Positions 63,674 through 64,000 of a stretch of DNA of 64,000 bases are shown here, one piece after another (positions within the stretch are counted from its first letter, which is position 1; each line of letters begins with the position of its first letter). The stretch comes from Nocardioides thalensis (lineage in GTDB: Bacteria > Actinomycetota > Actinomycetes > Propionibacteriales > Nocardioidaceae). The DNA lies in assembly GCF_013410655.1 (NCBI RefSeq), contig NZ_JACCFP010000001.1:2069501-2133500 (forward strand), read 5' to 3'. Both the position numbers and the translations under genes were made by a program. The notes under the pieces are model-generated. The model did not search any database. It was not told the origin of the DNA and saw only the letters and a program-made list of their open reading frames with translations.

Positions 63674-64000
63674 CCGACGCGCGCATCCCGGCGGCCTTCC
63701 TGCAGCCGGGCACCTCCTCCTTCAGCGACTTCCTCACCGAGCACAAGCCCGACCTCCTCCCGGCACGCAAGTCGCTGCCCGCCGGCGCGGTGCAGTCGGG
63801 TGCCGACATCGCCCCGCACGGCACCACGATCGTGGCGGCGACGTTCCCCGGCGGCCTGGTGATGGCCGGTGACCGCCGCGCGACGATGGGCAACGTCATC
63901 GCGCAGCGCGACATCGAGAAGGTCTTCCCGGCCGACGAGTACTCCGTGGTCGGCATCGCCGGCACGGCAGGGCTCGCGGTCGAGATGGTCCGCCTGTTCC
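63670..64000 (+). CDS. prcB: 20S proteasome beta subunit, 3' part missing
   Basis: The first 110 residues of PrcB. The N-terminal propeptide (residues 1-51, ending APHG) precedes Thr52-Thr-Ile-Val, where autocleavage exposes the nucleophile Thr. [17 protein letters not shown], with the catalytic Asp and the S1 region, follows. The GTG start overlaps the pup stop (GTGA), coupling the two. The right edge cuts the gene; prcA and pafA are expected beyond it. Confidence 0.93.
   Translation, partial: MTDARIPAAFLQPGTSSFSDFLTEHKPDLLPARKSLPAGAVQSGADIAPHGTTIVAATFPGGLVMAGDRRATMGNVIAQRDIEKVFPADEYSVVGIAGTAGLAVEMVRLF

Noticed and set aside
59917..63819. A 1300-codon minus-strand open frame across the SARP, DUF1206 and dop region
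   Set aside because: It runs antisense to dop and pup and overlaps known genes; composition is that of a GC-rich shadow frame.

Overview
The window is very GC-rich (roughly 70% by eye) and entirely chromosomal in character. It comes from an actinobacterium. A Pup-proteasome locus (ARC/Mpa ATPase, Dop, Pup, PrcB), a mycothiol gene (mshC), many GTG starts, and many genes whose start codon lies 6-8 bases after a TAnnnT box (leaderless architecture) all say so. Gene content and style fit Nocardioides or a close relative; that genus assignment is inference. No insertion sequence, prophage, CRISPR array or rRNA was seen. There is one tRNA (Leu-GAG).

Region 1 (1-9762) is an amine-catabolism locus. 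A leftward operon encodes a glutamine-synthetase-like gamma-glutamyl-amine ligase, an aldehyde dehydrogenase, an SDR and a C26-type gamma-glutamyl hydrolase (cut by the left edge), with a FadR-type regulator just upstream. A divergent operon encodes an APC permease, a choline-kinase-like phosphotransferase and a dimethylglycine-dehydrogenase-like flavoprotein. Every kind of step in the E. coli Puu pathway has a counterpart, plus a kinase and a folate-type demethylase module that Puu lacks. The substrate is unknown, and this is one of the best candidates here for an undescribed pathway.

Region 2 (9776-32703) is mixed: a SpoIIE-type phosphatase, a luciferase-like monooxygenase with its FMN reductase, an EF-G paralogue, siroheme synthesis (cysG) with an rRNA methyltransferase, a translationally coupled AAA+ ATPase/TPR-membrane pair of unknown function, peptide deformylase, a FadE24/FadE23-like acyl-CoA dehydrogenase pair behind a 17-bp operator-like palindrome, a nucleosidase, an HNH nuclease, tRNA-Leu, a BCCT transporter, an M23 peptidase and an M20 peptidase.

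Region 3 (32804-64000) follows a backbone that is syntenic with M. tuberculosis Rv2136c-Rv2110c: uppP, histidine phosphatase, DUF3090, SCO1664-like, mshC, PAC2, metH, RecB-like nuclease, trmI, ARC/mpa, dop, pup, prcB. Two blocks interrupt it. One is an AraC/DHFR-like/HAD/oligopeptide-ABC block between metH and the RecB-like gene. The other is a methyltransferase/PIG-L/SARP/DUF1206 block between ARC and dop. metH is preceded by a clear S-adenosylhomocysteine riboswitch whose pseudoknot overlaps an anti-Shine-Dalgarno hairpin, so the switch mechanism can be read from the sequence. Pup ends in Gly-Gly-Glu, so it needs no deamidation before ligation.
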